From Taibaiella sp. (GTDB lineage: Bacteria; Bacteroidota; Bacteroidia; Chitinophagales; Chitinophagaceae): a DNA stretch of 64,000 nt. Positions 17,622 to 26,257 of the stretch are shown here, piece after piece. Each line of letters starts with the position of its first letter. The first letter of the stretch is position 1. The stretch covers positions 62,001 through 126,000 of the forward strand of contig JAHBTQ010000008.1 of assembly GCA_019638495.1 (NCBI GenBank). Direction: 5' to 3'. The notes under the pieces are model-generated. The model ran no database searches. It was not told the DNA's origin and worked only from the letters and a program-made list of their open reading frames with translations. A program made the position numbers and the translations under genes.

Positions 17622-19520
17622 TTAGTTCTCCTTCTTCTGCTTGTCGGCATCCATCATTTCCATCAGCTTCAGTCCCAGCAGTCCACTCATGCTGCCATCT
17701 GTGCCACTTCCGCTTGAGCCGATAAGCACATCAGGAATCACCTTAATGGCGTTCTTACCTATTTCTTCTGTGATCTTGTAACGGGTAAAGTTGTCACCAC
17801 CCATTGCAGCCACCTGCAATTGATAGCTTTCCGCTGTGCTCTTACCAATAGCAAGTATTTTCTCAGCCTCAGCATTACCTGTCTTGGCGATGCGTTCTGC
17901 TTCAGCACTTGCATTTAGCCTTGTAGACTCAGCCTGAGCACCGGCACGCAGCTTGGTAGCCTCAGACTCCGCATTTGCACGAAGTTTGGTAGCCTCACTT
18001 TCAGCCTGTACCTGCAGCTTCAGGCTGGTGGCGTCACCCTCTGCTTTTTTCACGGTTGCATCGGCGGTGCGCTGAGCAATTTCCACGCTCTGCTGAGCTT
18101 TCACTATTTCCTTCTGCATGTCGGCGATAGCAGTTTCCTTTTCCATACCCTGGCGTTGTTCCTGTGCCATTCGCTGAGTCTGGTAAGTCTTCTGCTCTTC
18201 CTCTGCAATCTTACGGTCGGTCAGCGTCTTCATCAGCGCCTCAGGCGGCACAATGTCACCTATCAGCGTGTCTACTGCATTCACGTTATACTCTTCCAGC
18301 ACACGGCTGATGTGGGCCTTTGCCGACTCCTGCCTTTCCTTTCGCGAGGTAAGGAAGGTAATAACATCACTGTCCTGTGCCGAGTTACGGAAGTAGTTAC
18401 CGATAGTAGGTTCCAACACCTGGCTCACCAGGTTGTTCATACTACCGAAACGAGCGATAACCTTCGGTGCCTCCAGAGCAGGCACGTGAATGATCTGCGC
18501 CACGTCCAGGTTGAAAGGGAAGCCGTCGCGCGAACGTACTGTTATGGTAGACAGATTCTTGTCTAGCATATGTGCTTCACTGCGTGCGTTAGCCCAGTTC
18601 AGCACCAGGTTTGTCGTTGGCACCAGTTCCACCTTTGTAGTGTAGGTATTTACCGGGTACTTACCGGGACCCAGAGCTTCCATCCACACACCACGGTAGC
18701 CTTTCTCAACGATGTTGCCGTGCTTAAACTGAGCACCGGTCAGGTCATTGCCTTCCTCACCTATATAGGATATCACTACACCTACATTACCTATTGGCAC
18801 CTCTGTCATAAAGCGCTCCTCTATCTGCACAGCCCATGGGTTCAGGTAATAGGAGCCTGCCAGCATTACCTGTGGCTGCAGGCCACGGTTACCTCCATTG
18901 TTCATAAAGGCATCGATGTCCTGGAAGTTGTTATGGCCCTCCACAAAGCGTCCGGCGATCTGGCCTTCGCGTATCTGTTCACCGTCAAGGGTGGTAACAA
19001 TACCCACACGGTTCTCCGTAATGACATGCTGATCTGCAATGGTCACCTCAAACAGGAATGGGTTTATACGGTACGAACCTGCAGTGATATAGGCCGTCTG
19101 CCTGCCACGTTGTCCACCGTTCTCCAGGAACATTTTCGCGTCCTGGAAGTTATCGCATGGCACTTTACGCGCCAGGATACGACCCGTAGGTATCTCAGCG
19201 CCGTCCTTTGCCAGTATCAGTCCTATCTTACCTTCAGGCACAATGCTGAAGGCAGACATATCGATAGCATACTGCCATGGCCACAAGCCCCAATAAAGAC
19301 CGGGAGCAAGCGTCTGCGCCTGGAAACCGGCTTCGCCGCGCGTGGCTACAATTCGTCCGTCAGGCAGCGACCTGTTGGCGCCTGCAAGCACGAATTTTTT
19401 GGTTACAAGACCCATTCTGTCCTCGGGCACTATCACCATGCCGAAGAAAAAACGAAGGGTAAATTTGTACAGTACTATACATAGTACAAGGGGGATCATC
19501 CACCATAGAATGGTTGTCAT
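17622..19520 (-). CDS. Large SPFH/Band-7 (flotillin-like) membrane protein
   Basis: The 632-aa product has one N-terminal transmembrane segment (MTTILWWMIPLVLCIVLYKF). The extended N-terminal half contains a duplicated module: GRILARKVPCDNFQDAKMFL / NGGQRGRQ near 115-140, and GQIAGRFVEGHNNFQDIDAF / NNGGNRGLQ near 190-220. The SPFH core follows at about 235-440 (MTEVPIGNVGVVISYIGEEG; ITVRSRDGFPFNLDVAQIIH). From about 440 to 590 is a long alanine/glutamate coiled coil with repeated A-E-S-E-A-T-K-L-R-A units, typical of flotillins. The C-terminus is Gly/Ser-rich then charged. Such proteins form large membrane-bound cages that organise lipid domains or proteases. No NfeD gene is adjacent; its upstream neighbour is a 55-aa ORF. 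Confidence 0.88.
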   Translation of the reverse strand: MTTILWWMIPLVLCIVLYKFTLRFFFGMVIVPEDRMGLVTKKFVLAGANRSLPDGRIVATRGEAGFQAQTLAPGLYWGLWPWQYAIDMSAFSIVPEGKIGLILAKDGAEIPTGRILARKVPCDNFQDAKMFLENGGQRGRQTAYITAGSYRINPFLFEVTIADQHVITENRVGIVTTLDGEQIREGQIAGRFVEGHNNFQDIDAFMNNGGNRGLQPQVMLAGSYYLNPWAVQIEERFMTEVPIGNVGVVISYIGEEGNDLTGAQFKHGNIVEKGYRGVWMEALGPGKYPVNTYTTKVELVPTTNLVLNWANARSEAHMLDKNLSTITVRSRDGFPFNLDVAQIIHVPALEAPKVIARFGSMNNLVSQVLEPTIGNYFRNSAQDSDVITFLTSRKERQESAKAHISRVLEEYNVNAVDTLIGDIVPPEALMKTLTDRKIAEEEQKTYQTQRMAQEQRQGMEKETAIADMQKEIVKAQQSVEIAQRTADATVKKAEGDATSLKLQVQAESEATKLRANAESEATKLRAGAQAESTRLNASAEAERIAKTGNAEAEKILAIGKSTAESYQLQVAAMGGDNFTRYKITEEIGKNAIKVIPDVLIGSSGSGTDGSMSGLLGLKLMEMMDADKQKKEN

Positions 19521-19638
19521 TTTGTTTTGGTTTTATGTTTGTGAAAAATGAAATACTTATTAGAGCATGGCATAGCAAGTCCCGTTCCGCAAATGCGGTC
19601 AAAGCCTTGGCCGTAGCGACATGCGCGCTATAGCTGCA

Positions 19639-19806
19639 TTAAAGCGTGCAGGGTGGGTGCACCATCTTCTTGTGGTTCACCATTGTCTCAGGAAGGAAGA
19701 AGGGTAACCTCTGAACAGGAGCAATCATTGCCTGCCTGTAGTAAAATTCGAACGGCGTTTTCACCGCTTCGGAGCTAATCATTACCAGCTCCTTTTTGTT
19801 GCCCAT
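19639..19806 (-). CDS. Small hypothetical protein, 55 aa
   Basis: A complete ATG-to-TAA frame of 55 codons starts MGNKKELVMISSEAVKTPFE, continues FYYRQAMIAPVQRLPFFLPE and ends TMVNHKKMVHPPCTL. It has balanced composition, an aromatic/proline core, and two His plus one Cys near the end. It shows no signal peptide or membrane segment. It lies 118 bases upstream of the SPFH gene in the same direction and is preceded by AT-rich sequence with a weak -7-like TAATTTTA. I do not know the family; coding status rests on composition and placement only. Confidence 0.5.
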   Translation of the reverse strand: MGNKKELVMISSEAVKTPFEFYYRQAMIAPVQRLPFFLPETMVNHKKMVHPPCTL

Positions 19807-20022
19807 TGTAGGGTATGATTTTGAAGACGTAAAATTACTATACCGCCAATATCTCCAATCAAAATAAAAATAAATTATGGAGTATGATGCAATTATAGAG
19901 CGGCTCTATAAATGTAAAATCGCGCCAATATCGGACACTGCCGAAACCGGTATTTCTAAGATTTTGCACATCAGGCGATGTATATTCATTTTCATTAATT
20001 ACTTTCGCAAAAACCAGAATTT

Positions 20023-20781
20023 ATGAAAAAGAAAATATCCATTCTTATGGCAGCCATGCTGATCGGCTCCAGCACATTGTACATGAGTTGCCAGCCAAAC
20101 GACAACTCCATCCCCGGAGTAGATGACATCATCGATCTTTCCGACTTTTCATTCGACTACGCATCCGTTTTCACAGAAGGAGCCAGCGCGTTCATGTATA
20201 TCACTTCATCATCCCTGCCCGATGGCGACTATACGGTGATCTATGACCTTTCCGGAGCTAACCCAATGTCAGGTGTAGAAACAATAATGTCGTTCGCCAA
20301 TGACAAAGGTTCGTTTAAGACCCCGACACTCCCCCAGCCCGGCGATATGACCATCACATTGAAGTCGATCAAAAGTTCGGATGGAAAGACTGCAGCCATC
20401 ACCAAAAACAACGTCAAGAACTTCACTGATTCTAACGGCCTCATGGTTTGGACCTACAAGGGAAAAACCTATACTGCCAAGCACGTGATAGCATCAATGA
20501 ACGGCAGTAACCTTGACATTACCGGCCGCATTTGGGTAGCACCGGGCACGCAGCACATCCTCTACTTCGATAATTTCAGCGGCTCTGCTTCCACTTGCAA
20601 TTTCAGCAAGGCAACCCTCCCAACAAAGGGTGGCGCAAACCTTAGCACTGATCTTCAGTTGGGCCAATACGGCACCATTACCGTTACGGGCACCTCGCCT
20701 TTGCTCACCGGCACTTTCTCTTACACAACGTCAGACTCAAATAAGGTTACACTGGGCACATTTAGCTGCAAGGCTCCATAG
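20023..20781 (+). CDS. Hypothetical lipoprotein
   Basis: The 252-aa product has a lipoprotein signal MKKKISILMAAMLIGSSTLYMSC with the lipidated Cys at residue 23, followed by QPNDNS. The mature protein is beta-rich with DGDYTVIYDLSGAN, a TMTFS-like strand pattern, TITLKSIKSSDGK and a terminal LTGTFSYTTSDSNKVTLGTF. This looks like one or two beta-sandwich domains. I recognise no family. The upstream 200 bases are AT-rich; a possible -7 box (TACTTTCG at 20000-20007) is imperfect. It is monocistronic with a strong terminator. Confidence 0.8.
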   Translation: MKKKISILMAAMLIGSSTLYMSCQPNDNSIPGVDDIIDLSDFSFDYASVFTEGASAFMYITSSSLPDGDYTVIYDLSGANPMSGVETIMSFANDKGSFKTPTLPQPGDMTITLKSIKSSDGKTAAITKNNVKNFTDSNGLMVWTYKGKTYTAKHVIASMNGSNLDITGRIWVAPGTQHILYFDNFSGSASTCNFSKATLPTKGGANLSTDLQLGQYGTITVTGTSPLLTGTFSYTTSDSNKVTLGTFSCKAP

Positions 20782-20801
20782 TATGACACATATTGAATAT
20801 C

Positions 20802-20842
20802 AAAGCCGGCCGCCTCTACATTACAGGCGGCCGGCTTTTTTA
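20802..20842 (+). terminator. Terminator of the 20023 lipoprotein gene
   Basis: AAAGCCGGCCGCCT and AGGCGGCCGGCTTT form a perfect 14-bp stem around a 9-base loop, followed by a T run. Confidence 0.92.
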
Positions 20843-20902
20843 GCTTTTGGGCCTGCCTGCACACCCGGTATACTCAGATATACCGCAGACAAAAAACATA
20901 CA

Positions 20903-20936
20903 TTTTTCAATGTACCTACATTTATTGGTAATTTTG
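20903..20936 (+). promoter_or_regulatory. Candidate promoter of the DOPA-dioxygenase-like gene
   Basis: TAATTTTG at 20929-20936 matches TAnnTTTG. TTTTTC about 20 bases earlier could serve as the -33 element. The ATG follows at 20966. Confidence 0.5.
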
Positions 20937-20965
20937 TGTAGTTCATAATCCGGAACGGATACTAA

Positions 20966-21865
20966 ATGGAACGGAAGGACTTCATTAAAAATCTTCTCAC
21001 ATTGTCAGCAATAGGTTCGCTCAGCAGCTTTAAGAGCTTCACAGACATGTTACCGGTGCAAGGCAAAAAAATGCCGGTACTATTTACCTCGCACGGCAAC
21101 CCGATGGACATACCCTTGTCGCGGGAACAGCGCCCCTTCTGGGATGCGCTTTACCACCTGGGCAAGAAGCTGCAGGAGAAGTATGAAGTGAAGGCCGCCC
21201 TTGTTGTCTCCGCACACTGGTGCAGCCGTGGCACAATGGTAAACATATCGCAGGAACAGAAGCAGATATACGACTATTACGGCTTCCCTGAAGAATACTA
21301 TAAAGTAAAGTACAGCGCACATGGTGCCCCCGATGTGGCACATGAGGTAAAAAAACTCGTACCTACCATTGCCGAAACTACCGACTGGGGCCTGGACCAT
21401 GGCGCATGGCCAATGCTCATGCACCTATTCCCCAAAGGTGATGTTCCGGTCTTCCAGATGAGTATAGACTACTACGCAAAGCCTGATTATCACTACGAAT
21501 TAGGGCGCCAGCTAAAGGCACTGCGCGAAAAAGGTGTGCTAATTATAGGTAGCGGGTCGCTTATTCACAACCTGCCACTTGCTATCAAAAAAATGAGTAG
21601 CAATGACATGAAGCCTTACGGCTGGGAGTCTGAGTATGACCACTGGATAAAGAAGCAACTGGACCAGCGAAACGTTGCCAACATCATCAACTACGAGACA
21701 AGCCACAAACTCGGAAAGATGGCCGCCCCCACTCCGGATCATTACGTACCTGTGCTTTACAGCCTTGGCCTTATGGACCCTAAAGATGAATTGCGCTATT
21801 TCTATGAAGGCGGCATTTCCCTTCCGGCATTCAGCGAGCGTAGCTTTATGCTTACTCAGGCGTAA
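20966..21865 (+). CDS. ygiD: LigB-type extradiol ring-cleavage dioxygenase (YgiD/4,5-DOPA dioxygenase family)
   Basis: The 299-aa product has the four conserved histidine regions of the class III extradiol (LigB, YgiD) family: PVLFTSHGNP (about 38-47), ALVVSAHWCSRG (about 79-90), GLDHGAWPML (about 139-148) and the C-terminal APTPDHYVPVLY (about 252-263). Zinc or iron binding by these His residues is known for the family, which opens catecholic rings such as DOPA in vitro. The first 30 residues (MERKDFIKNLLTLSAIGSLSS) look like a weak Tat- or Sec-type leader, which many Bacteroidota members have. It is transcribed alone from its own promoter and converges with the DUF4268 gene, leaving two bases between them. 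Confidence 0.92.
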   Translation: MERKDFIKNLLTLSAIGSLSSFKSFTDMLPVQGKKMPVLFTSHGNPMDIPLSREQRPFWDALYHLGKKLQEKYEVKAALVVSAHWCSRGTMVNISQEQKQIYDYYGFPEEYYKVKYSAHGAPDVAHEVKKLVPTIAETTDWGLDHGAWPMLMHLFPKGDVPVFQMSIDYYAKPDYHYELGRQLKALREKGVLIIGSGSLIHNLPLAIKKMSSNDMKPYGWESEYDHWIKKQLDQRNVANIINYETSHKLGKMAAPTPDHYVPVLYSLGLMDPKDELRYFYEGGISLPAFSERSFMLTQA

Positions 21866-21867
21866 GG

Positions 21868-22320
21868 TTACTCAAACCCCGGCTTCACCATGCTCCAGAA
21901 TTCGTCGAGCGCTACTATGCGTTCCTTGAAGAACGATATCAGTCGTGGCCAATCGTCATGGTTAGAGATATTCACTCCCTGAAGCTGCATGCCGATTCGT
22001 GAAATAGTGCGACCACTTTCATCCGTTAGCAGCGGATTCCATTGCCACTCCTCGCCAGTTGCTCCGTGCAGTACTCCCTTCAGTGCAACAAAGCGATCAT
22101 AAACACTGCGCCGCATCGCATTGTCAGTATGCGTCATTTCTATTCCTATGCGCGCTTCCACATTTCCTGCATCCATCCGAAAATAGATTCCCGGCACACC
22201 CGTTTTGTAGTTCACCCAGTTCACGCGTTCGCCATCAGCACCCGGTACGGGCCGCATATACTGGCCAAACGCGGTCCAGAATGCCTGTCGCTGGCGGGAG
22301 AGTTCTTCTTTGGTATACAT
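21868..22320 (-). CDS. DUF4268 family protein
   Basis: The 150-aa product begins MYTKEELSRQRQAFWTAFGQ and contains NWVNYKTGVPGIYFRMDAGN, ARIGIEMTH and the C-terminal ISFFKERIVALDEFW. This fits the DUF4268 family of Bacteroidota. The fold is thought to resemble restriction-endonuclease-like domains, but no catalytic residues can be named from this sequence. It is a cytoplasmic protein of normal family length. It lies 20 bases downstream of the lipocalin-like lipoprotein gene in the same direction and abuts the converging dioxygenase gene. Confidence 0.85.
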   Translation of the reverse strand: MYTKEELSRQRQAFWTAFGQYMRPVPGADGERVNWVNYKTGVPGIYFRMDAGNVEARIGIEMTHTDNAMRRSVYDRFVALKGVLHGATGEEWQWNPLLTDESGRTISRIGMQLQGVNISNHDDWPRLISFFKERIVALDEFWSMVKPGFE

Positions 22321-22339
22321 TAGAAATGTGACGGCCTGC

Positions 22340-22771
22340 CTATTGCTTCTTTAAATACAGCCACGCAAACGAAAGCTGTCCAGTGCTCGATGTGTCGGCT
22401 ATTCTTAAAACAGCGTCGCTTGAACTTAGCGACTGGATATCGAGATCGAACATTTCCGCCAAACGGGGATAAGTTATGTGCAAACCGGCATTACCGTTAG
22501 TGAACGAATAGGTCATAGGCTCTGACTCTGCAGGTAAACCCTGTTGCACCACACCCGTACCATCGCCGTTGAATACCATGTATATCTCCATGCTCCCCAA
22601 TTCCTCAAACTCATTAGCATTAGGCACGTAGTCGCCATTCATGTCAAAGGCCTCTCTCATTGCCTTCCATTTCCCTTTCAGCCTGGCGGCCGGTGAATCG
22701 TCTTTTTTCTTACATGCTGCCACACAGACGATTAAGCAAATGTACATGGCAGTTCGGCGTATAATTTTCAT
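22340..22771 (-). CDS. Lipocalin-like lipoprotein
   Basis: The 143-aa product has a lipoprotein signal with MYICLIVCVAACKKKDDSP (Cys at residue 21). The mature part begins LKGKWKAMREAFDMNGDY, the G-x-W motif that opens lipocalin-like domains of Bacteroidota, followed by MEIYMVFNGDGTGVV and four more predicted strands ending LSFAWLYLKKQ. It should sit in the outer or inner membrane by its lipid anchor. Ligand unknown. It probably shares a transcript with the DUF4268 gene. Confidence 0.83.
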   Translation of the reverse strand: MKIIRRTAMYICLIVCVAACKKKDDSPAARLKGKWKAMREAFDMNGDYVPNANEFEELGSMEIYMVFNGDGTGVVQQGLPAESEPMTYSFTNGNAGLHITYPRLAEMFDLDIQSLSSSDAVLRIADTSSTGQLSFAWLYLKKQ

Positions 22772-22859
22772 AATTTCAATTTTGTCAAATCTACGAAATC
22801 AGCTCGCTCATTATGAAGTTGTCGCACTGCAATGTTCTACTTTTATGTAAAACGGAACC

Positions 22860-24065
22860 ATGAGACGTTCTTTGCTGATTATTGCTGTTGCATTTGCTGT
22901 GTCTGTCTCCCGGGCACAGCAAAACAACCCGTCCTTCCTCGTCATCTCAGACATCCACCTGGATACCGAAAGCCCCGCTACACAGCCGTGGCACGACCCG
23001 GGCATGGACTTGTGGAAAGCCTTTCAGCGCAAGGCAACCGAAGTAGCCAAACAGGAAGACGTGCAGTTCATCCTTTTCCTGGGCGACTTACCTGCGCACT
23101 ATTCCTGCATAGGTGGCTGCTACCTGGCACCGGGTAAGCGTTTTCAACACAACGAGAATATTTCGCAGGCACTCAGCGGACTGCACGGCATCGCTGCCCG
23201 GTCGGGCAAGCCACTTTTCTACCTGCCGGGCAATAATGACGCTATCTCCGGCAACTACTACTCCTTTGCCGATCAGCGCGGACAAACACCCATTTCGCTG
23301 GCGCAGGCATCGCCACTTTTTTTCCCGGCCATTGTGCCATCCACTAATACCACCCCACCCTGTCTGGTCAGCAATCCCAATGCAAGGCTGGGATACTACG
23401 CTGCATACCCGGTAGCCGGCATAAGGCTCATTGCTCTTAATACCGTCATCTACTCACCCAAATACGAGAGCGCCGATGGCATATCCCAGCAGGCAGCCGG
23501 CGATGAACAAATGACCTGGCTTGCCGGCCAGCTGGAAGAAGCCACCTCAAAAAAGGAGAAAGTGTTCCTGGCCATGCACATTCCACCGGGTGTGGACTAC
23601 AAGAAAAACGCCATGTGGAGCAACGCACAACCGTGGGAACGTCAACTACTTGCTCTCTGCACAAAATACCAGTCTACCATTGCCGGCATTTTGTTCGGGC
23701 ACACCCATATGGATGAGCTTCGCCGACTCTACGATACCACGGGACAATACGTAACGGAAGTAGCTATCGCCGCACCCGGACTCTCACCCAATCACAGGAC
23801 CAACCCCGCGATAAAGACTGTAAGCTTTGACCCAAAAAGTAAGGAATTGCTCGACTTCACCACCTACTATACAAAGTCATACACCACCTGGAGCACCGAC
23901 AGCTACACCTTCTCAAATATGTACAAGTCCAGCCCGAAACAAACCATCTACGACGCCGTAAAAGCCATGCCCATAGACACGCTCAGGAAGCGGATGCAAC
24001 CCGTCTACTCGGTAAAAAACAACCCTTTCATCTTCAACTCTTCCGGCATTGAGGTGAAGCCATAG
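22860..24065 (+). CDS. Secreted metallophosphoesterase (acid-sphingomyelinase-like)
   Basis: The 401-aa product has a signal peptide (1-20, ending SRAQ) and the full calcineurin-like metal-binding set: FLVISDIHLD (about 27-36), FLGDLPAHYS (about 73-82), YLPGNNDAIS (about 120-129), FLAMHIPPG (about 227-235) and ILFGHTHMDE (about 272-281). Spacing and the extra Cys-rich loop (CIGGCY) resemble acid-sphingomyelinase-like phosphodiesterases. It would act in the periplasm or outside on a phosphodiester or nucleotide substrate. There is no T9SS domain. A weak promoter-like TACTTTTA is seen 15 bases before the ATG. Confidence 0.9.
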   Translation: MRRSLLIIAVAFAVSVSRAQQNNPSFLVISDIHLDTESPATQPWHDPGMDLWKAFQRKATEVAKQEDVQFILFLGDLPAHYSCIGGCYLAPGKRFQHNENISQALSGLHGIAARSGKPLFYLPGNNDAISGNYYSFADQRGQTPISLAQASPLFFPAIVPSTNTTPPCLVSNPNARLGYYAAYPVAGIRLIALNTVIYSPKYESADGISQQAAGDEQMTWLAGQLEEATSKKEKVFLAMHIPPGVDYKKNAMWSNAQPWERQLLALCTKYQSTIAGILFGHTHMDELRRLYDTTGQYVTEVAIAAPGLSPNHRTNPAIKTVSFDPKSKELLDFTTYYTKSYTTWSTDSYTFSNMYKSSPKQTIYDAVKAMPIDTLRKRMQPVYSVKNNPFIFNSSGIEVKP

Positions 24066-24447
24066 CGGATTCCCGATACCCTATACCCTTTCTATTGTAC
24101 CCCATTAAAAATACGCTTCCCCTTTCCGCGCTCCGGCGAAGAGAATTACCGCTGCCTAATAGCGCCCCGACTTCCCGGCATGGTCCGGGATCGGGCCCGT
24201 GCAGCATCGAGTTCCCCCACAACAACAGCGTAGAGCTATCTTTTTTCCGGCGGAGCCTTTGGCAACTAGCGAAGCGACTCATGAGCGCCATGCATTATTA
24301 GCCTTGCGAATAAAAAGTCGCCTTTTTTCTTTGGTACTTTCTTTTTTGGCGACGCAAAAAAGAAAGTACGTAGCGGATGGTAACAGCACACAGATGGAAC
24401 ACTTTACGACTATCAAATCCACTACAAGAATGCAAGACTATTTTCGA
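24066..24447. other. Gene-free stretch between the phosphoesterase and hflX
   Basis: No supported gene in 382 bases. Open frames on both strands (for example 24095-24301 plus) have compositions dominated by Arg, Ser and Pro and no start context. The stretch holds GC-rich partial inverted repeats around 24150-24190 and one long perfect palindrome at 24334-24369. It may include the terminators of both converging genes. Confidence 0.6.
24334..24369. repeat. Perfect 15-bp inverted repeat, possible extragenic palindromic element
   Basis: GTACTTTCTTTTTTG and CAAAAAAGAAAGTAC are exact complements around a GCGACG loop. A related GTCGCCTTTTTTCTTTGG copy of part of it lies immediately to the left (24318-24334). 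The T-rich arms could also end transcription in both directions. Confidence 0.75.
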
Positions 24448-25635
24448 CTAATAAAAATTCGTCAGGTAAGGATACCGCTCCTCATACAACTGCTTCACTC
24501 TCCCCAGTATCGTCGCACGAAGCCCATCAATATTTCTGCGCTCAGTGGCCGACACAAAGATGGCAGAATTGTTCGTCAGCGTCTGCCAGCGATCCTCCAG
24601 TTGGTGCAGCATATCCTGCTTCACCTCATCCTCCAGCCATGCGTCAAAGGTGTTCTTTTCATACAGGTCCATCTTGTTAAAGATGGTGATGATGGGTTTG
24701 TTAAAGGCACCCAGTTCCTGTAGTGTTTTGTTCACCACACCCATTTGGTCTTCATACCCGGGGTGAGAGATGTCCACCACATGCAGCAGGCAGTCCGCCT
24801 CGCGCACCTCATCCAGCGTACTCTTAAAGCTCTCCACCAGGTGGTGCGGCAGCTTGCGTATGAAGCCCACCGTATCGCTCAGCAGAAATGGCGTTTGCTC
24901 ATATACCACCTTGCGCGTGGTTGTGTCCAGCGTGGCAAAGAGTTTGTTTTCTGCAAACACCTCCGCCTTGCTCATTATGTTCATCAGCGTGCTCTTACCC
25001 ACGTTGGTATAGCCCACTAGCGCCACGCGTATATACTCGCCGCGCTCCTTACGCTGTGTCTGTGCCTGTTTGTCTATTTCCTGCAGGCGTTTGCGCAGCA
25101 GAGCAATTTTGTCCTTTACTATACGGCGGTCCGTTTCTATTTCCGTTTCGCCCGGTCCCCTGGTGCCAATACCACCACCCAGGCGCTCCAGGTGTTTCCA
25201 CATGCCTCGCAGGCGTGGCAATATGTATTGATACTGTGCCAGCTCCACCTGCACCTTCGCCTGTGCCGTCTTGGCACGCGCGGCAAATATGTCCAGTATC
25301 AGGTCACTACGATCTATGGTGCGTATGCCAATGGCATCGGTTATGTTGCCTATCTGCGCACCGCTTAGCTCATCGTCAAATATTACTACGTCCGCACCTT
25401 TAGCGCGGGCATACTCCCCTATCTCCTCCAGCTTACCCTTGCCCACAAACGTCTTGCTATCCGGCCGGGGCAGCTTTTGTGTAAACGATTTCAACGTCAC
25501 TGCACCGGCAGTCTCTGCCAGAAAGGCCAGTTCATCCAGGTACTCCTTCGTCAGCGTTTCCGTCTGCTCACCGTGCACCACGCCCACCAGCACGGCTTTC
25601 TCCTCTTTCTTTATCCTATTGCTTTTATCCAGCAC
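24448..25635 (-). CDS. hflX: GTPase HflX
   Basis: The 395-aa product has the N-terminal HflX domain (about 10-195: KTFVGKGKLEEI, DVVIFDDELSGAQIGNI, RTIDRSDLILDIFA), the signature GGGIGTRGPGETEIETDRR (about 153-171), and a GTPase domain with G1 GYTNVGKST (about 210-218), G3 DTVGF (about 258-262) and G4 NKMD. HflX binds the 50S subunit and rescues or splits stalled ribosomes under stress. The start is uncertain: the frame begins with GTG at 25635 and the frame remains open upstream without an ATG. The gene has a candidate -7 box at 25671-25678. It converges with the phosphoesterase gene across a gene-free stretch. Confidence 0.95.
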   Translation of the reverse strand: MLDKSNRIKKEEKAVLVGVVHGEQTETLTKEYLDELAFLAETAGAVTLKSFTQKLPRPDSKTFVGKGKLEEIGEYARAKGADVVIFDDELSGAQIGNITDAIGIRTIDRSDLILDIFAARAKTAQAKVQVELAQYQYILPRLRGMWKHLERLGGGIGTRGPGETEIETDRRIVKDKIALLRKRLQEIDKQAQTQRKERGEYIRVALVGYTNVGKSTLMNIMSKAEVFAENKLFATLDTTTRKVVYEQTPFLLSDTVGFIRKLPHHLVESFKSTLDEVREADCLLHVVDISHPGYEDQMGVVNKTLQELGAFNKPIITIFNKMDLYEKNTFDAWLEDEVKQDMLHQLEDRWQTLTNNSAIFVSATERRNIDGLRATILGRVKQLYEERYPYLTNFY

Positions 25636-25670
25636 AGCTATTGTGTTCGCCTGCTTTTTCAGGCAAGAGT

Positions 25671-25678
25671 CAAAAATA
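25671..25678 (-). promoter_or_regulatory. -7 box candidate for hflX
   Basis: The minus strand reads TATTTTTG, an exact TAnnTTTG match, 35 bases before the GTG start. No -33 element is evident. Its position supports the GTG at 25635 over any more distant start. Confidence 0.4.
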
Positions 25679-25907
25679 TGATTTTTTAGGGTGTGCTTGT
25701 TGTAAGCTTTTAGCTGCGGTGGACACAGAAATCAGTCCATGCAGCCAACTAAACTGCTCCGGGCATCGCCTCTTGCGTCGCACTCTTGTACGCTTAGGAT
25801 TCTGTGCAGCTGCCCATATTTTAGTTGTCGGTGAGGAACAGCGGCAACGTCTGAGAATATTGATAGGATTTCCATTAAGTTTGTCTTTAGTATCATTTTA
25901 TTATAAA

Positions 25908-26153
25908 ATGAAAACAATCATCACGAGCATATTGGCTTTGTTTTGCTGCATCTTGTTCTCAAAATGCAGTAAGTATGGTTACCAATATGAATGCACGTTG
26001 TATTCTAAAGCTGGAAATATTACTGACACCTTTCTAGAACGAACACATGAGCTTAGATTAGACTCGGCAGTGATTCGATGTGATAGTTTAAAGGTGACTA
26101 TGGGAGCAGATTCGGGCCACTTAGACATACGGACATATTCGCTACCGCTCTAG
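25908..26153 (+). CDS. Small hypothetical lipoprotein, 81 aa
   Basis: The ATG at 25908 gives MKTIITSILALFCCILFSKC, a lipoprotein signal with lipobox F-S-K-C less standard than usual, followed by SKYGYQYECTLYSKAGNIT. The rest is short (about 60 residues) and strand-rich, ending LDIRTYSLPL. The frame continues upstream of the ATG but is not protein-like. No family recognised. It stands alone between hflX and a converging lipoprotein gene, and lacks an obvious terminator. Confidence 0.6.
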   Translation: MKTIITSILALFCCILFSKCSKYGYQYECTLYSKAGNITDTFLERTHELRLDSAVIRCDSLKVTMGADSGHLDIRTYSLPL

Positions 26154-26257
26154 TACAATCTGGCTCAAGTCGGCTCACCGTTGGGTATAGTCTTCTTGCT
26201 ACATCTCTTTGAATTGTGGCAAAAAAAGGAGCCTGCGAAAAACTGACACCTGTCCCA

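Noticed and set aside
18570..19484. Plus-strand open frame of 304 codons across the SPFH gene
   Set aside because: It is antisense to a protein with clear domains and repeats; its translation is rich in His, Tyr and Cys as expected for a shadow frame.
24095..24301. Short open frames in the gap before hflX
   Set aside because: Arg/Ser/Pro-rich, no signal or motif, and overlapped by GC-rich inverted repeats; not supported as genes.
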